A DNA stretch of 64,000 bases, taken from the NCBI GenBank assembly GCA_963931865.1, contig OZ007507.1:14504450-14568449 (forward strand), given 5' to 3'. The DNA is from Axinella damicornis (taxonomy: Eukaryota > Porifera > Demospongiae > Axinellida > Axinellidae). Made by a program: the position numbers and the translations under genes. This document shows, piece by piece, positions 62,937-64,000 of the stretch (the stretch's first letter is position 1; each line of letters starts with the position of its first letter). The notes beneath the pieces were generated by a model that saw only the letters and a program-made list of their open reading frames with translations, did no database searches and was not told where the DNA came from.

Positions 62937-64000
62937 TCGGTAGAGTCTATATGTAGGGATACGACGTACACGCAATATATGCTAATACAAAAAAATCTCT
63001 CCAAATCTCAGAAACGGTACACTTATAAGCCTTTATAACCACTTACCGTTCATCTTCGGGTGTTTTCATGACCAACAAGACTCCTCGCATCGCGAAAAAC
63101 CGTCGCGAAAGTACCACACCAGGTACTCGCAAAACGAGCAAATTGTTTTTCTTTCTTCTTCTTTCTTCTTTCTTCTTCTTTCTTCTTTCAGACGGGCTAG
63201 CTCAACGTCGCCTCAATCCCTCATGATGGTTTTCGCACGAAACAGCAGCATTTTACACCGAGCAGTGCACCAGCCCATCGCTTTTTGGCAACCTCCAAGT
63301 CTTCACCAGGCGGCTACAGCTGCCCACTCAATAACTATGGCTTCATTTGTCACGCCATTTTCATGTTTGTACGCATGCGCACTTAAACAATCACTTAGCA
63401 ACGATACGTAATTATTATTCAAGATCGCTGAATTAGAAGTGCCTTGCGCTCTTGTGCTACTGTAGCTAGACTGAGGTAAATTCTCTGTGCTATATATGTT
63501 ACTAGACTGTGTTCTGTGAGAGGGGTGAATGCCTATCTAAAGACTCAACAATGTGTCGCTACTACTATCTGGTATAGCTATTTTAGCTACACTATACTTA
63601 GTCTTAGCTATGGTCTTCAGCTCGGGGAGCACTGGCTTAGTATCCATCCAGAAAAGGGTTGGCTTTTGAGATGCTTGGGTCTGATTCTTGCTGGCAGTGT
63701 AAATGCCAGAGTCCAGTATGCATGCGCCTGCTGCTAAAAAAAATGACATAAACAAGTAATAAAAAACATTTAAAATGTAACAGGATGTAGTGATACCAGA
63801 ACCGCAAAAAGTAGGGAAACAAGGTAGGGATGATCACACAAAACAGTGAAGTATACAATCCCCCTACATATCTTTTTTCATTATACACGTATATGGAAAA
63901 AGATCTCTGTAGGGGGTTGTATACTTCACTGTTTTGTGTGATCATCCCTACCTTGTTTCCCTACTTTTTGCGGTTCTGGTATCACTACATCCTGTTACAT
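62937..64000. repeat. long composite repeat with foldback element, inverted copy of 47690-48835
   Basis: It starts CATAGACTCGGTAGAGTCTATATGTAGGGATACGACG and runs in reverse order through the same landmarks as 48835-47946. It then enters a foldback element (about 63765 on) whose right arm reaches the window edge. Open frames at 63223-63411 and 63637-63945 lie inside the repeat and are not conserved between copies. Confidence 0.9.

Overview
The window is animal nuclear DNA rather than bacterial. Coding sequence comes as short islands of 25 to 351 bp, bounded by GT/AG splice sites and separated by introns and intergenic DNA packed with non-autonomous transposons, tRNA-headed SINEs and satellites. 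The extracellular modules (Ig-like, fibronectin type III, Sushi/CCP, Calx-beta), nearly all on phase 1-1 exons, point to a metazoan. The compact introns, the MITE load and the many short palindromes (AGCTAGCT, CATGCATG, GTACATGTAC) make me favour an early-branching marine invertebrate, most likely a demosponge. The species is inference. There is a 200-base assembly gap at 29397-29596.

Layout. (A) 620-7729, plus strand: a modular membrane receptor, with an Ig-like exon, an FN3 exon, an FN3 split over two exons, a second conserved beta-type module, Sushi, a transmembrane segment and a short Ser/Thr-rich exon. (B) 12287-19005, plus strand: exons for three hydrophobic segments, then small tail exons in tandem duplicates. 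(C) 28927-24045, minus strand: a paralogue of A with exon lengths of 303, 89 and 277 nt identical to A. It ends in a complete tail carrying two copies of an ITIM-like motif. (D) 56850-51995, minus: FN3 split exons plus the same beta module (276 nt, again as in A). (E) 45037-41880, minus: one Calx-beta domain over two exons, then a transmembrane exon. (F) 37292-31289, minus: a paralogue of B with a duplicated transmembrane exon and a Tyr-rich tail. A and B may be one gene, and D, E and F another: every junction keeps phase and the A-B and E-F gaps are each about 4.6 kb. Transcripts are needed to decide.

The window is therefore a cluster of rearranged, partly inverted copies of one receptor family, in which ectodomain modules differ while stalk, membrane and tail exons are reshuffled. 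Signalling is suggested only by short Tyr motifs in two tails. No kinase or other enzyme domain is visible.

The right end (57-64 kb) holds a probable TATA promoter and first exon of an unrelated gene (57890-57580, minus), a decayed copy of that promoter at 53505-53695, a 72-bp satellite, the 3' end of a non-LTR retrotransposon with a restriction-like endonuclease region (61127-61573), and a composite foldback repeat repeated in inverted orientation at 47.7-48.8 kb. Much of the rest is MITE: one set shares TAGCCTCGTTCCCAGGCC-type ends with about 9-bp target duplications, and another has TTAA ends.
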